Shown one piece after another: positions 39,768 through 48,490 of a stretch of DNA of 64,000 bases. Location: assembly GCF_004364555.1 (NCBI RefSeq), contig NZ_SOAM01000001.1, forward strand, positions 558,001 to 622,000. The letters run 5' to 3'. The stretch is from Amnibacterium kyonggiense. Its GTDB lineage: Bacteria > Actinomycetota > Actinomycetes > Actinomycetales > Microbacteriaceae. The stretch's first letter is position 1; every line of letters starts with the position of its first letter. Under the pieces are notes generated by a model, which made no database searches, was not told the origin of the DNA, and was given only the letters and a program-made list of their open reading frames with translations. Both the position numbers and the translations under genes were made by a program.

Positions 39768-40684
39768 GCTACGCGGACGTCGTGCAGCAGATGCAGTCCA
39801 TCCAGTCGATGCTGGGGCTGCTCCAGTCGAGCCCGAGCGTCGCCGCGACGAAGACGTCGTCGGCGAACGCGACGACGTTCGCGACCGCGCTCGGCAGCGC
39901 GACCGCGGCGTCCGACTCGACCGCGCCGCCGTCCGCCGTCTCCTCCGTCGCCGTGCCCGGCGTCTCGACCTCGGCGATCGCCTCGACGGACGGCGCCCTG
40001 GTCTCCCCGAACGGCACGACCGGGAACGACGTCGTCGACGCCGCGCTCGACTACCAAGGCACCCCGTACGTGCTGGGCGGCGAGTCGAAGAGCGGCATCG
40101 ACTGCTCGGGGCTCGTGCAGGCGGCGTTCGCGAAGAACGGCGTCACCGTGCCCCGGCTCGTGCACGAGCAGCAGGTCCTCGGCCAGAAGGTCGACTCCCT
40201 GAAGGACGCGAAGCCGGGCGACCTCGTCGTGCTGAACGGCGGCGACCACATCGCCATCTGGATGGGGAACGACACCGTGATCCACGCGCCCTACCCCGGC
40301 CGGAACGTCTCCGTGCAGAAGGCGTGGTTCACGGACAAGGACGTCACGACGATCCGCCGGATCGTCCCGGCGACCGACGACGCGACGCCGACGACCGGGA
40401 TCGACGCGTCCAGCGCTTCCAGCGCGTCCGGGCTCCTCGGCTCGAGCGGGCTCTCCCGTTCCACGGTGCTGGACGCCACGTCGATGCTCACCACCTACGG
40501 CGCCGACGTCGGGCTCTACAGCGCCTCCGGCGGCTCGGGCTCCGACGCCTCCGGGGGCACGTCGCTCGGCAGCCTGCTCGCCTCGTTCGGGTTGAGCGGC
40601 ACCTCGGGCGGCACGACCGCCTCCTCGACCTCCGCGCAGCAGATCATCGCCGCGCGCACCGCACTCCCGGGAGCGACCTCCTGA
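39764..40684 (+). CDS. NlpC/P60 (C40) peptidase embedded in the flagellar operon
   Basis: A 306-residue protein with a central NlpC/P60 domain (about residues 88-195). The catalytic Cys114 is in SGIDCSGLVQAAF, His162 in GGDHIAIWM, and the third polar residue is His174. There is no signal peptide. The N-terminus (MSYADVVQQMQSIQSMLGLL) and the long Ser/Gly/Thr-rich flanks look like a flagellar type III substrate. It overlaps fliJ and fliK. It probably cuts peptidoglycan for rod passage, the job done by FlgJ in proteobacteria; no flgJ is visible here. Export route and role are inferred. Confidence 0.85.
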   Translation: MSYADVVQQMQSIQSMLGLLQSSPSVAATKTSSANATTFATALGSATAASDSTAPPSAVSSVAVPGVSTSAIASTDGALVSPNGTTGNDVVDAALDYQGTPYVLGGESKSGIDCSGLVQAAFAKNGVTVPRLVHEQQVLGQKVDSLKDAKPGDLVVLNGGDHIAIWMGNDTVIHAPYPGRNVSVQKAWFTDKDVTTIRRIVPATDDATPTTGIDASSASSASGLLGSSGLSRSTVLDATSMLTTYGADVGLYSASGGSGSDASGGTSLGSLLASFGLSGTSGGTTASSTSAQQIIAARTALPGATS

Positions 40685-42081
40685 TGCCCGCACTCACCCT
40701 CCTCGCGACCTCCGACGCGGCGCCCGCGCCCGGTCCGTCGACGGCGGCCAAGGACAACCCCGCCGCCGCGGGTCTGTTCGGCGACGCCCTCGGCGCGGCG
40801 CTCAAGGGCGACGGCCAGGACGCCTCGGCCACGACCACTGCGGCCGACACGACCGGTCCCGCCACGGCGGCACCGTCCCTGCTCGGCTCGGCGGCGGCCC
40901 TCGCCGCGATGCTCGGCCGCGGTGCAGCGACCGGCGTCGCCGCGGGGACGGCGCCGGCGCAGGAGGCCGCTGCGGCAGCCGGCGGCGCCGGCACGCCCGC
41001 GGCGACGGGTGCGCCCGGGGCTGGTGCCCCCGCACCGACGATCACGACCGTCCCCGCGGCGCTCGCCGCGGGCGACCCCGCGGCCACATCTGCGGGGGCG
41101 ACCGCCGAGGCCGGGTCCGTGAAGCCGGCGAAGGCGGGCAGGACCGGCACGGCCGAGGACGCCGACAGTGCTGCAGCGGTCGCCGGCGCGGCCGCCGCGG
41201 TCGTGTCGCTCGACGCGCAGACCCTCCAGGCGCAGGCCCAAGCGGCGCAGACCGTCCCGGTCGCGCAGGCCGCTGCAGCGGCGCAGTCCGCGCAGTCGGC
41301 GCAGTCCGCACCGGCAGCACCCGCGACCCCGTCTGCGCCCGTGTCGACCGCGGCGGTCGCGGCCCCGAGGCCGGCCGGCGGGCACGCCGCATCCCACACC
41401 GGTGAGGACCGCGCGACCGCGCAGCCCGTGACGGGCGCCGACGCCGCGACCACGGCGTCCCCCGTCGTCGCCCCGGCGCAGCCCGAGGCATCCACGCCGC
41501 TCACCGCGCAGTCCCAGCCGCAGGCGCCGTCCGCCGTGCAGCCCGCACCGGTCGCACCGCTGCAGCCGACCGCGGCATCGGCGCCGGTCGCTGCGGCGCC
41601 CGCGCTCGTGGCGACGACGGACCCGACCGTCGCGCAGCAGCTGCAGGGGCCGCTCGTCGCGCTCCGCTCGGCGCCCGACGGCGAGCACGTCATGGTCGTC
41701 CGGGTCAGCCCCGAGCACCTCGGCGCCGTCACGGTGCACGCGACCGTGTCGCACGGCGACCTGTCCGTGCAGCTCTTCGCCTCCACGAGCGACGGCCACG
41801 ACGCGCTCCGCACGATGCTCACCGACCTGCGCCGGGACCTCGGCGCGGGCGGCGCGGGCACCGCCACCACGCTCTCGCTCGGCACGGGTGACGCGCCCCA
41901 GCAGGACCCGCGCGGCCAGCAGCCGACCTGGGTCGGCTCGGGCGCCGGCGGCTCCGGCGGCGGCGCGGCCCCCCGCGAGGAGCACGTGCCGTGGACCGCC
42001 CCGGCGCGCACGGCCGACGAGCCCCGATCCGACCTCCGCACCCCGACGTCCGGCAGCGCGCTGCTCGACGTGCTCGCCTGA
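40684..42081 (+). CDS. fliK: Flagellar hook-length control protein FliK
   Basis: A 465-residue FliK-like protein. A long Ala/Pro/Gln-rich low-complexity region (about residues 60-320), expected for a molecular ruler, precedes the conserved hook-length domain: VVRVSPEHLGAVTVHATVSH and DLSVQLFASTSDGHDALRTMLTDLRRDL. The C-terminal tail is Gly-rich. The start overlaps the preceding peptidase stop; flgD follows after 11 bp. Confidence 0.88.
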   Translation: MPALTLLATSDAAPAPGPSTAAKDNPAAAGLFGDALGAALKGDGQDASATTTAADTTGPATAAPSLLGSAAALAAMLGRGAATGVAAGTAPAQEAAAAAGGAGTPAATGAPGAGAPAPTITTVPAALAAGDPAATSAGATAEAGSVKPAKAGRTGTAEDADSAAAVAGAAAAVVSLDAQTLQAQAQAAQTVPVAQAAAAAQSAQSAQSAPAAPATPSAPVSTAAVAAPRPAGGHAASHTGEDRATAQPVTGADAATTASPVVAPAQPEASTPLTAQSQPQAPSAVQPAPVAPLQPTAASAPVAAAPALVATTDPTVAQQLQGPLVALRSAPDGEHVMVVRVSPEHLGAVTVHATVSHGDLSVQLFASTSDGHDALRTMLTDLRRDLGAGGAGTATTLSLGTGDAPQQDPRGQQPTWVGSGAGGSGGGAAPREEHVPWTAPARTADEPRSDLRTPTSGSALLDVLA

Positions 42082-42092
42082 AAGGACCGCAG

Positions 42093-42539
42093 ATGACCGA
42101 CAGCACCGGCGCGACCGTCCCCGGCGCCTCCCTGCCGCCCGCCACCTCGATCTACTCGAACGGCTCGGCCACGACGCCGAAGGCCAACCAGGAGTACAAC
42201 AGCCAGCTCTTCCTGAAGCTGCTCGTCACCCAGCTCGCCAACCAGGACCCGAGCTCGCCGATGGACAGCGCGCAGATGGTCTCCCAGACCGCGCAGCTCG
42301 CGTCGATGGAGCAGATGACCTCGCTGAACGCGACGACGACGTCGAACTACCAGACGCAGATGCAGGCGACCGCGACCTCGATGCTCGGGAAGACGGTCAC
42401 CTGGACCGACAAGGACGGCGCGGCGCAGTCCGGCGTCGTCTCCGCCATCGCGTTCTCGAGCACCGGGAAGCCGCAGCTGACCGTCGGCTCCTCCGCCGTC
42501 GGCCTGGACGCCGTGACCGGCGTCAAGGTCGCCGCGTAA
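42093..42539 (+). CDS. flgD: Flagellar hook capping protein FlgD
   Basis: A 148-residue FlgD. The conserved N-terminal part FLKLLVTQLANQDPSSPMDS (about residues 40-59) followed by QLASMEQMTSLN is diagnostic. It is shorter than the 200-plus residue FlgD of enterobacteria, with a reduced C-terminal domain. FlgD is needed to assemble the hook. An AAAGGA ribosome binding site precedes ATG 42093. Confidence 0.92.
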   Translation: MTDSTGATVPGASLPPATSIYSNGSATTPKANQEYNSQLFLKLLVTQLANQDPSSPMDSAQMVSQTAQLASMEQMTSLNATTTSNYQTQMQATATSMLGKTVTWTDKDGAAQSGVVSAIAFSSTGKPQLTVGSSAVGLDAVTGVKVAA

Positions 42540-42660
42540 GCCCCCTCCACCCCCTGAAGCCGCCTCCGCGCGGCAGCCACGACGGCGACTCCTTCGGCCA
42601 GGACGGCCACAGCACCGGCGGACCCCACGGGACCCGACCGTTCACCGAACAGGACTCGAA

Positions 42661-43869
42661 TTGCTTCGCTCGCTCTACTCCGGCATCTCCGGCCTCCGCG
42701 CCGAGCAGACCATGCTCGACATCACCTCGAACAACATCGCGAACGTCAACACGACCGGTTTCAAGTCGTCGAGCGTGCAGTTCGAGGACGCCCTGTCCCA
42801 GATGATCTCCGCGGCCGGTCTCGCGACCACCGCCAAGGCGGGCACGAACCCGAACCAGGTCGGGCTCGGCGTGCGCGTCGCCGGCGTCAGGACGAACCTC
42901 ACCGAGGGCTCGCAGACGACCACCGGCAACAACCTCGACGCGATGATCTCGGGCGACGGCTACTTCGTCACGCAGACCGGCTCGCAGACGCTGTACACCC
43001 GCAACGGGTCGTTCCACTGGGACTCCCAGGGGCGCCTCTCGACCGCCGACGGCTCGCTCGTGCAGGGGTGGAACGCGGTGAACGGCACCGTCTCGACCGG
43101 TGGCAAGCCGACCACGCTGACGCTGCCCTCGGGCACGGTCGCGCCGGCGAAGGCGACCTCGCTCGCGAACATGACGGGCAACCTCCCCTCCGACGCCGCG
43201 GACGGCACGCAGTTCCAGCGGGACATCACCGTGTTCTCCGCCGACGGGACCGCCCGGCAGCTGACCGTCACCTTCACCGCGCAGACCGCGACGAAGGCGG
43301 GCCAGTGGGGCTACTCCGTCGCGGACGGGAAGCTCCCGGACGGCACCACGACGGCACCGGTCACCGGCACTCTGCAGACGGACGGCTCGGGCCAGATCAC
43401 GGGCTCGAACCTCGCCCCGACGATCGACGGCATCAAGGTCGATCTGTCGAAGATGTCCGGCTACGCCAACCTGACCACGGCCGGCTTCGACAAGCAGGAC
43501 GGCAACGCCGCGGGCACGCTGCTCGCGGTCTCGATGGGCGGCGACGGCACGCTCTCCGGCACGTTCAGCAACGGCGCCACGGTCGCGATCGCCCGCCTGG
43601 CCATCGGCACGTTCACGAACCCGGAGGGCCTCGCCAAGGCCGGCAACTCGTTCATGACCGAGACGCTGAACTCCGGCACCGTCCGGCTCGGCACGGCGGG
43701 AGCGGACGGCTACGGCGCGGTCGTGTCCGGCGCGCTCGAGGCCTCGAACGTCGACCTCAGCCAGGAGTTCACGAACCTGATCGTCGCTCAGCGCGGCTTC
43801 CAGGCGAACGCCCGCATCATCACGACCTCCGACGAGATCCTGCAGGAGCTCACGCAGCTCAAGCGCTAG
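42661..43869 (+). CDS. flgE: Flagellar hook protein FlgE
   Basis: A 402-residue hook protein. The N-terminal LRSLYSGISGLRAEQTMLDI and NNIANVNTTGFKSS motifs and the C-terminal SNVDLSQEFTNLIVAQRGFQ with ANARIITTSDEILQELTQLK are complete. The TTG at 42661 has AGGA six bases upstream. The 121-bp gap from flgD has no clear promoter. No separate flgF or flgG is visible, so FlgB, FlgC and FlgE are the only axial rod/hook-type genes in the window besides flgK and flgL. Confidence 0.94.
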   Translation: MLRSLYSGISGLRAEQTMLDITSNNIANVNTTGFKSSSVQFEDALSQMISAAGLATTAKAGTNPNQVGLGVRVAGVRTNLTEGSQTTTGNNLDAMISGDGYFVTQTGSQTLYTRNGSFHWDSQGRLSTADGSLVQGWNAVNGTVSTGGKPTTLTLPSGTVAPAKATSLANMTGNLPSDAADGTQFQRDITVFSADGTARQLTVTFTAQTATKAGQWGYSVADGKLPDGTTTAPVTGTLQTDGSGQITGSNLAPTIDGIKVDLSKMSGYANLTTAGFDKQDGNAAGTLLAVSMGGDGTLSGTFSNGATVAIARLAIGTFTNPEGLAKAGNSFMTETLNSGTVRLGTAGADGYGAVVSGALEASNVDLSQEFTNLIVAQRGFQANARIITTSDEILQELTQLKR

Positions 43870-43891
43870 TCGCCTGGTCGCCGCCCTCGCC

Positions 43892-43926
43892 GGTCGAGGT
43901 GCGAGCGCTCCGCTCGCACCTCGACC
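43892..43926. repeat. Intergenic palindromic repeat, copy B
   Basis: A perfect 16-bp stem (43892-43907 with 43911-43926) with a CTC loop. The right arm CGCTCGCACCTCGACC is shared with the copies at 33151 and 59594. It lies 23 bp after the flgE stop, so it may also act as a terminator. Confidence 0.7.
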
Positions 43927-44061
43927 AGCAGGATGGCGGCTCAGACCCGGAGTGGGGCCAGACAGCGCCTGACGAGGCGGCGCAGGATGCCGATGGTCTG
44001 CTGTGACGGCGGAGGACTCCACGGATGGAGTCGCGTGCCGGTCCCACGGATGGGGGAGACG

Positions 44062-44361
44062 ATGATCCTGCTGACGCGCCTGAACGGCACCACCTTCGCG
44101 GTGAACCCTGATCTGGTCGAACGGATCCAGGAGCAGCCCGACACCACGGTGGTGCTCGTCGACGGCACGACGTTCATCGTGACCGAGACGATCGACGAGG
44201 TCATCGACGAGATCGCGGAGTACCGCGCTCGGGTGATCGCGCTCGCGCACTCCATGCACTTCGAGGCGCCCGCCGCCGTCCCCGCGTCCGCGAAGGGACC
44301 GCGCCGGTTCGGCGTGGTCGACGGCGCGAAGGCGCCTGTGCGCCCGGTCGGGGGTCGCTGA
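44062..44361 (+). CDS. flbD: FlbD family flagellar protein
   Basis: A 99-residue protein. The first 60 residues (MILLTRLNGTTFAVNPDLVE, then TVVLVDGTTFIVTETIDEVI) are a typical FlbD/SwrD domain; SwrD in Bacillus increases motor torque. The C-terminal 35 residues are a basic, low-complexity extension. ATG 44062 follows GGGGGAG; an ATG 12 bp earlier is too close to that site. It is coupled to motA (TGATG), which fits a stator-linked role. Confidence 0.88.
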   Translation: MILLTRLNGTTFAVNPDLVERIQEQPDTTVVLVDGTTFIVTETIDEVIDEIAEYRARVIALAHSMHFEAPAAVPASAKGPRRFGVVDGAKAPVRPVGGR

Positions 44362-45182
44362 TGGATCCGGCGACCATCGCGGGCATCATCGTCGCGATCG
44401 GCGCGCTCGTCGTCATGGCGACGATGGAGGGCGCGCACCTGCAGTCGCTGCTCCTCGCGGCGCCCATGATCCTGGTCTTCGGCGGCACCATCGGTGCGGC
44501 GATGGCCTCCACCACGCTCAAGGACACGATCGCGTCCTTGAAGATGATCCCGAAGGCGTTCCTCTACAAGGCGCCGAAGATGGGCAAGGACGTCGAGACC
44601 CTCGTCGAGCTCGCCGAGGTCGCCCGCAAGGACGGCCTGCTCGCGCTCGAGGCGAAGGCCGCCGACATCAAGGACCCGTACCTCAAGAAGGCGCTGCAGA
44701 ACGTCGCCGACGGCATGGACGCGGACGAGCTCCGCATCCTCATGGAGGACGAGGCCGCCTCGCTCGAGAAGGAGGGCCGGTCCGCGGCGAAGTTCTTCGC
44801 CGCGATGGGCGGCTACGCGCCCACCATCGGCATCCTCGGCACCGTCGTGTCGCTGACCCACGTGCTCGAGAACCTCGACAAGCCGTCGACGCTCGGCGAG
44901 TCGATCGCCTCCGCGTTCGTCGCGACCCTCTGGGGCGTGCTCTCCGCCAACATCATCTGGCTGCCGATCGGCTCCCGGATCGGGAAGATGACCGACCTGC
45001 TCTCCGAGCGCCTCACCATGGTCACCGAGGGCGTGCTCGCGGTGCAGTCGGGGGCGCAGCCGCGCACGCTGTCCGAGAAGCTCTACGCCATGCTGCCGGC
45101 GTCCGAGCAGCCGAAGGCCGCGGCGAAGGGCGGCGCCGCCAAGGGTGCGAAGGCACCGAAGGCGGCAGAGGCGGCGGCGTAG
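44361..45182 (+). CDS. motA: Flagellar motor stator protein MotA
   Basis: A 273-residue stator subunit with four membrane helices: two near the start and two after residue 150 (GYAPTIGILGTVVSLTHVL, FVATLWGVLSANIIWLPIG). The cytoplasmic loop contains the charged residues that contact FliG. The proline- and glycine-bearing third helix is typical of proton channels. An Ala/Lys-rich tail (KAAAKGGAAKGAKAPKAAE) extends the C-terminus. motB starts directly after. Confidence 0.95.
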   Translation: MDPATIAGIIVAIGALVVMATMEGAHLQSLLLAAPMILVFGGTIGAAMASTTLKDTIASLKMIPKAFLYKAPKMGKDVETLVELAEVARKDGLLALEAKAADIKDPYLKKALQNVADGMDADELRILMEDEAASLEKEGRSAAKFFAAMGGYAPTIGILGTVVSLTHVLENLDKPSTLGESIASAFVATLWGVLSANIIWLPIGSRIGKMTDLLSERLTMVTEGVLAVQSGAQPRTLSEKLYAMLPASEQPKAAAKGGAAKGAKAPKAAEAAA

Positions 45183-45183
45183 C

Positions 45184-46053
45184 GTGTCCGGCCGCAGGCG
45201 GAAGGGCCACGCGGAGGAGCACCACGTCGACGAGCGGTGGCTCGTGTCCTACGCGGACATGATCACCGTGCTCATGGCGCTGTTCATCGTGCTGTACGCC
45301 CTGTCGACGGTGAACCAGAAGAAGTTCGACGAGCTGAAGAACTCGCTCGCGTCCGGCTTCGGCACGAAGAAGTCGACGAAGGTCGACCAGAACTCCGGGA
45401 TCGTCCGTCCGGAGGACGTCGCCAAGCACGGATCCGGCTTCTCGAACAGCACCATCGCCGTGATGATGGCGGCGAAGGAGATCACCGACGAGCTGAAGAG
45501 CGCCGGCCTCGCGAACAAGGTGACCGTGGACGCGGGATCGAACTCGATCACGCTCTCGCTCGTCGGCGCGAGCACCTACTTCGGCGGGAACGACGCGAAC
45601 CTGCAGCCGCAGGCCCTGACGGTCCTGAAGAAGCTGTCGCCGACGCTGGAGCGGCACGCGGGCGTCGTCACGGTCGAGGGCCACGCCGACCCGCGCGGTT
45701 CGGCGGGCGAGTGGGGGACGGACTGGCTGCTCGCCGCCGCGCGGGCCAACAGCGTCGGGCAGTACCTGATCGACGACAAGGCGATCGACCCGGCGAACAT
45801 CTCGTTCACCTCGTTCGGCTCCCAGAACGCGAAGAAGGGCACGAGTCAGGCCGCGATCGAGCACAACCGTCGGGTCGACATCGTCCTCCACTCGGTGCAG
45901 GTGCCGGCCGCCGCGAGCGACGCGACGGCCGGATCGAAGGAGGCCGCTTCGACGGAGTCCGCCTCGACGGAGGGCGCGTCGAAGGAGGCGTCGGCGGAGG
46001 AGCCGGCGAAGACGGCGGAGCACGCCGAGGAGAGCGCCTCCTCGCATCACTGA
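45184..46053 (+). CDS. motB: Flagellar motor stator protein MotB
   Basis: A 289-residue stator subunit. The single membrane helix SYADMITVLMALFIVLYALS has the ion-binding Asp at residue 25. An OmpA/MotB peptidoglycan-binding domain follows (VTVEGHADPRGSAGEWGTDW, with NRRVDIVLH at its end). The C-terminal ~50 residues are a Glu/Ala/Ser-rich tail. The residues around Asp25 resemble MotB-type rather than PomB-type proteins, suggesting a proton motor; this is inference. GTG 45184 lies just after the motA stop. Confidence 0.94.
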   Translation: MSGRRRKGHAEEHHVDERWLVSYADMITVLMALFIVLYALSTVNQKKFDELKNSLASGFGTKKSTKVDQNSGIVRPEDVAKHGSGFSNSTIAVMMAAKEITDELKSAGLANKVTVDAGSNSITLSLVGASTYFGGNDANLQPQALTVLKKLSPTLERHAGVVTVEGHADPRGSAGEWGTDWLLAAARANSVGQYLIDDKAIDPANISFTSFGSQNAKKGTSQAAIEHNRRVDIVLHSVQVPAAASDATAGSKEAASTESASTEGASKEASAEEPAKTAEHAEESASSHH

Positions 46054-46172
46054 TCCCACGGGAGGGCCGGTCCGCTACGGTGGAGCGGGCCTCCCGGATC
46101 CTCGACCTGGGGATGAAGGTTCGTCGGAGTGGCGCACCCCCGTTCGGGTGGCGCGCTGCGAAGATCCGTCGC

Positions 46173-47072
46173 GTGACCGCCCGGACGACGCCTGCTCGCG
46201 CGCTCGTCCACGCGCCGGGCGAGGCGCTCGACGTGCAGCCGTACGACTTCGAGAGCCCCGAGCTCATCACGGGCGAGGACCGCGACCGGCTCGACGCCGC
46301 CCTCGAGGGCTGGGGGCGCCAGCTCGGCATGCAGATCACGGCGAAGACGCGCGCCGTCGTCGACGTCGCGACCACGCCGTCGCGCGTGCAGACCTTCGGG
46401 GCGGTCATCGCCTCCGCGGAGGGCCCGACGCTCTGGGCGACCGCGCGGTTCGGGTCGGGTCGGGCGCTGTACCGGATCCCGCTCGCCGAGGCCAGCTACT
46501 GGGCCGCCCGCATGCTCGGCGCCGCCGGCGACCGCGCCGGCCAGGCGACCGGCATCACCGGCGTCGAGCGCGGGCTCGCCCGCGCCGCGGCCGCCGAGCA
46601 CCTCGCGGAGCTCCAGCCCGCGACGAGCGGGCTGCTCCCGCTGCCCTCGCTCGAGGCGTTCGGCGCGGAGCCGCCCGCCTCCGTCGACCGCGACGCACAG
46701 GCCGTCGTCGTCGTGATCGGCACGCTCCGGAAGGGCGAGCGGCGCCAGCTGGCGCTCGCGCTCGACGTCGACGTCGTGCTGGAGCGGCTCGGCGCGGTCG
46801 CCCCGAAGCAGGACGCGGCGGAGGTGACGCACCGCATCGGCGGCCACCTCGCGATGGCGCCGGTCGAGGTGGCGCTCCGCTTCGCCCCGACGCGCGTCGG
46901 CCCCGACACCGTGCTCGACCTCGCTCCCGGCGACCTCATCCCCCTCGCGCATCCCGCGGACCGCCCCCTCGTCATCACCCTCGACGGGCAGCCGGTGCTG
47001 AGCGCCGCGGCCGGCGGCAACGGCGACCGGCTCGCCTGCGTCGTCGTCGACTCGAACGGAGCCCTCCGATGA
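46173..47072 (+). CDS. fliM: Flagellar motor switch protein FliM
   Basis: A 299-residue C-ring protein. VQPYDFESPELITGEDRDRL near the N-terminus is the FliM middle-domain entry. The C-terminal SpoA domain spans about residues 215-290 (MAPVEVALRFAPTRVGPDTV). The usual N-terminal CheY-P-binding motif (LSQDEIDALL-like) is absent. The GTG at 46173 is used; an ATG at 46113 would add 20 basic residues without supplying that motif. No fliL lies between motB and fliM. fliN overlaps by 4 bp. Confidence 0.9.
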   Translation: MTARTTPARALVHAPGEALDVQPYDFESPELITGEDRDRLDAALEGWGRQLGMQITAKTRAVVDVATTPSRVQTFGAVIASAEGPTLWATARFGSGRALYRIPLAEASYWAARMLGAAGDRAGQATGITGVERGLARAAAAEHLAELQPATSGLLPLPSLEAFGAEPPASVDRDAQAVVVVIGTLRKGERRQLALALDVDVVLERLGAVAPKQDAAEVTHRIGGHLAMAPVEVALRFAPTRVGPDTVLDLAPGDLIPLAHPADRPLVITLDGQPVLSAAAGGNGDRLACVVVDSNGALR

Positions 47073-47779
47073 CCATGTCCCTCGACGACGCCACGCGCAC
47101 CTCGACGGGGGAGGACGAGTTCGCGATCGTGCAGGCCCTCGTCGCCGCGCTCCCCGGCCCCGCCCTGATGGCGCAGCCGCACGGCGCGGACCTCGTGCCC
47201 ATGCAGGCGCTCGAGACGGGCGTCTCCACGACCTACGTCGGGCCGCGCTCCGCGGACCTCGCGCTCATCCTGCTCGACCGCACCGAACTCATCGCGGCGG
47301 GCGGCGGGGACGCCCGCGTGCGCCTCGGCGACGTCCTGCGGCCCGCCCTCGAGACGGCGTCCGACCTCATCGGCGGCGGCCAGCTGGGCGAGGTCGGCGA
47401 CGGCGTGCCCGCGAGCCTGTTCCAGTCCGCCGACGCGGTCGTCTTCGACCTGATCGGCGAGGAGGGCGTCGCCGGCTGGTTCGCCGTCGCCCTGCGCACG
47501 CCCGCCCCGCCGCGCGCCTTCCGCGACGTGTCCTCCCGCCTCGGCCGGATCAGCACGGTGCAGATGACGCTCGCCGTCGAGATCGGCCGCGCGACCGTGT
47601 CGGTGCAGGAGCTCCTCGACGCGCAGCCCGGCACGGTCATCGAGCTGGACCGCGCCGTCGGCAGCGAGGCCGACGTGTTCCTGAACGGGCGCATGATCGC
47701 CCACGGGGAGATCGTCGTCGTCGACCGCCGCTTCGCGGTCCGCGTCACCGAGGTCCTCGAGCCCGTGGACGAGATCTGA
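47069..47779 (+). CDS. fliN: Flagellar motor switch protein FliN
   Basis: A 236-residue protein with a C-terminal SpoA domain (about residues 160-230: VQMTLAVEIGRATVSVQELL, then PGTVIELDRAVGSEADVFLN and ARGEIVVVD-like GEIVVVDRRFAVRVTEV). The first 150 residues form an extra domain, making it longer than the about 137-residue FliN of E. coli and closer in size to FliY-type proteins. I do not see the catalytic CheC motif. The start overlaps the fliM stop. Confidence 0.9.
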   Translation: MTMSLDDATRTSTGEDEFAIVQALVAALPGPALMAQPHGADLVPMQALETGVSTTYVGPRSADLALILLDRTELIAAGGGDARVRLGDVLRPALETASDLIGGGQLGEVGDGVPASLFQSADAVVFDLIGEEGVAGWFAVALRTPAPPRAFRDVSSRLGRISTVQMTLAVEIGRATVSVQELLDAQPGTVIELDRAVGSEADVFLNGRMIAHGEIVVVDRRFAVRVTEVLEPVDEI

Positions 47780-47785
47780 GGGCCG

Positions 47786-48490
47786 GTGGACACCGTCTTC
47801 CTCGCGCTGCGAGTCGTCGTCGCCCTCGGGGCGGTCTTCGGCGCGCTCCTCTTCGCGCACCGCTGGATCACCAAGGGGCGTCCGGGCTCGAAGCCGCGCA
47901 ACCGGCAGATCGAGGTCGTCGCGCGGCAGGGGCTCGGCGCGAAGGCGGGCATCGCCGTGGTCGACGCGGGCGGCCGCCGGTACCTGCTCGGCGTCACCGA
48001 GCACGCGGTGACCGTGCTCGACACGCTCGGCCCCGCCGAGGCGCCGACCGGTGAGCCCGAGCTGGTGACCGCGCAGCCGATCTCCGTCGCGCGCTTCGAG
48101 CAGGAGCTGCGGACGGTCACGATCGCGACCGCGGACGTGCCGATCGTCGTGCACGGCGTGGCGGACCCGACCGATCCCCACGGGCCGATGACGCAGACGG
48201 TGGCGATCATGCCCGCCGCCGGCCGCGTCCCCGGTCCGGCGACGGAGGCCATCCGGCTCCCCGGCCTCGTGTCGTACACGGCGGCGAACCCCGTCGTCCC
48301 GGCGGCGCGGCCGGAGGTCGACCCCGCGGTCTACACGAGCCGCCGCGCGCTGCGGCAGGCCGAGCAGCAGGCCGCAGCCGAGGTCCGGTCCGCCGTGCAG
48401 CGCCCCGCGGCGCAGGGCCCCCTCGCCGGCTCGGTGCTGTCCCCGACGACGTGGCGGCAGACCTTCGACGCCCTGAAGAAGCTGCGGTGA
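47786..48490 (+). CDS. fliO: Flagellar biosynthetic protein FliO
   Basis: A 234-residue protein with one N-terminal membrane helix (VFLALRVVVALGAVFGALLF) and a small beta domain (QIEVVARQGLGAKAGIAVVD, then RYLLGVTEHAVTVLDTL) that is typical of FliO. The C-terminal half is Ala/Pro-rich and variable. FliO helps assemble the FliP ring of the export gate. The GTG at 47786 is 6 bp after fliN. Confidence 0.85.
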   Translation: MDTVFLALRVVVALGAVFGALLFAHRWITKGRPGSKPRNRQIEVVARQGLGAKAGIAVVDAGGRRYLLGVTEHAVTVLDTLGPAEAPTGEPELVTAQPISVARFEQELRTVTIATADVPIVVHGVADPTDPHGPMTQTVAIMPAAGRVPGPATEAIRLPGLVSYTAANPVVPAARPEVDPAVYTSRRALRQAEQQAAAEVRSAVQRPAAQGPLAGSVLSPTTWRQTFDALKKLR

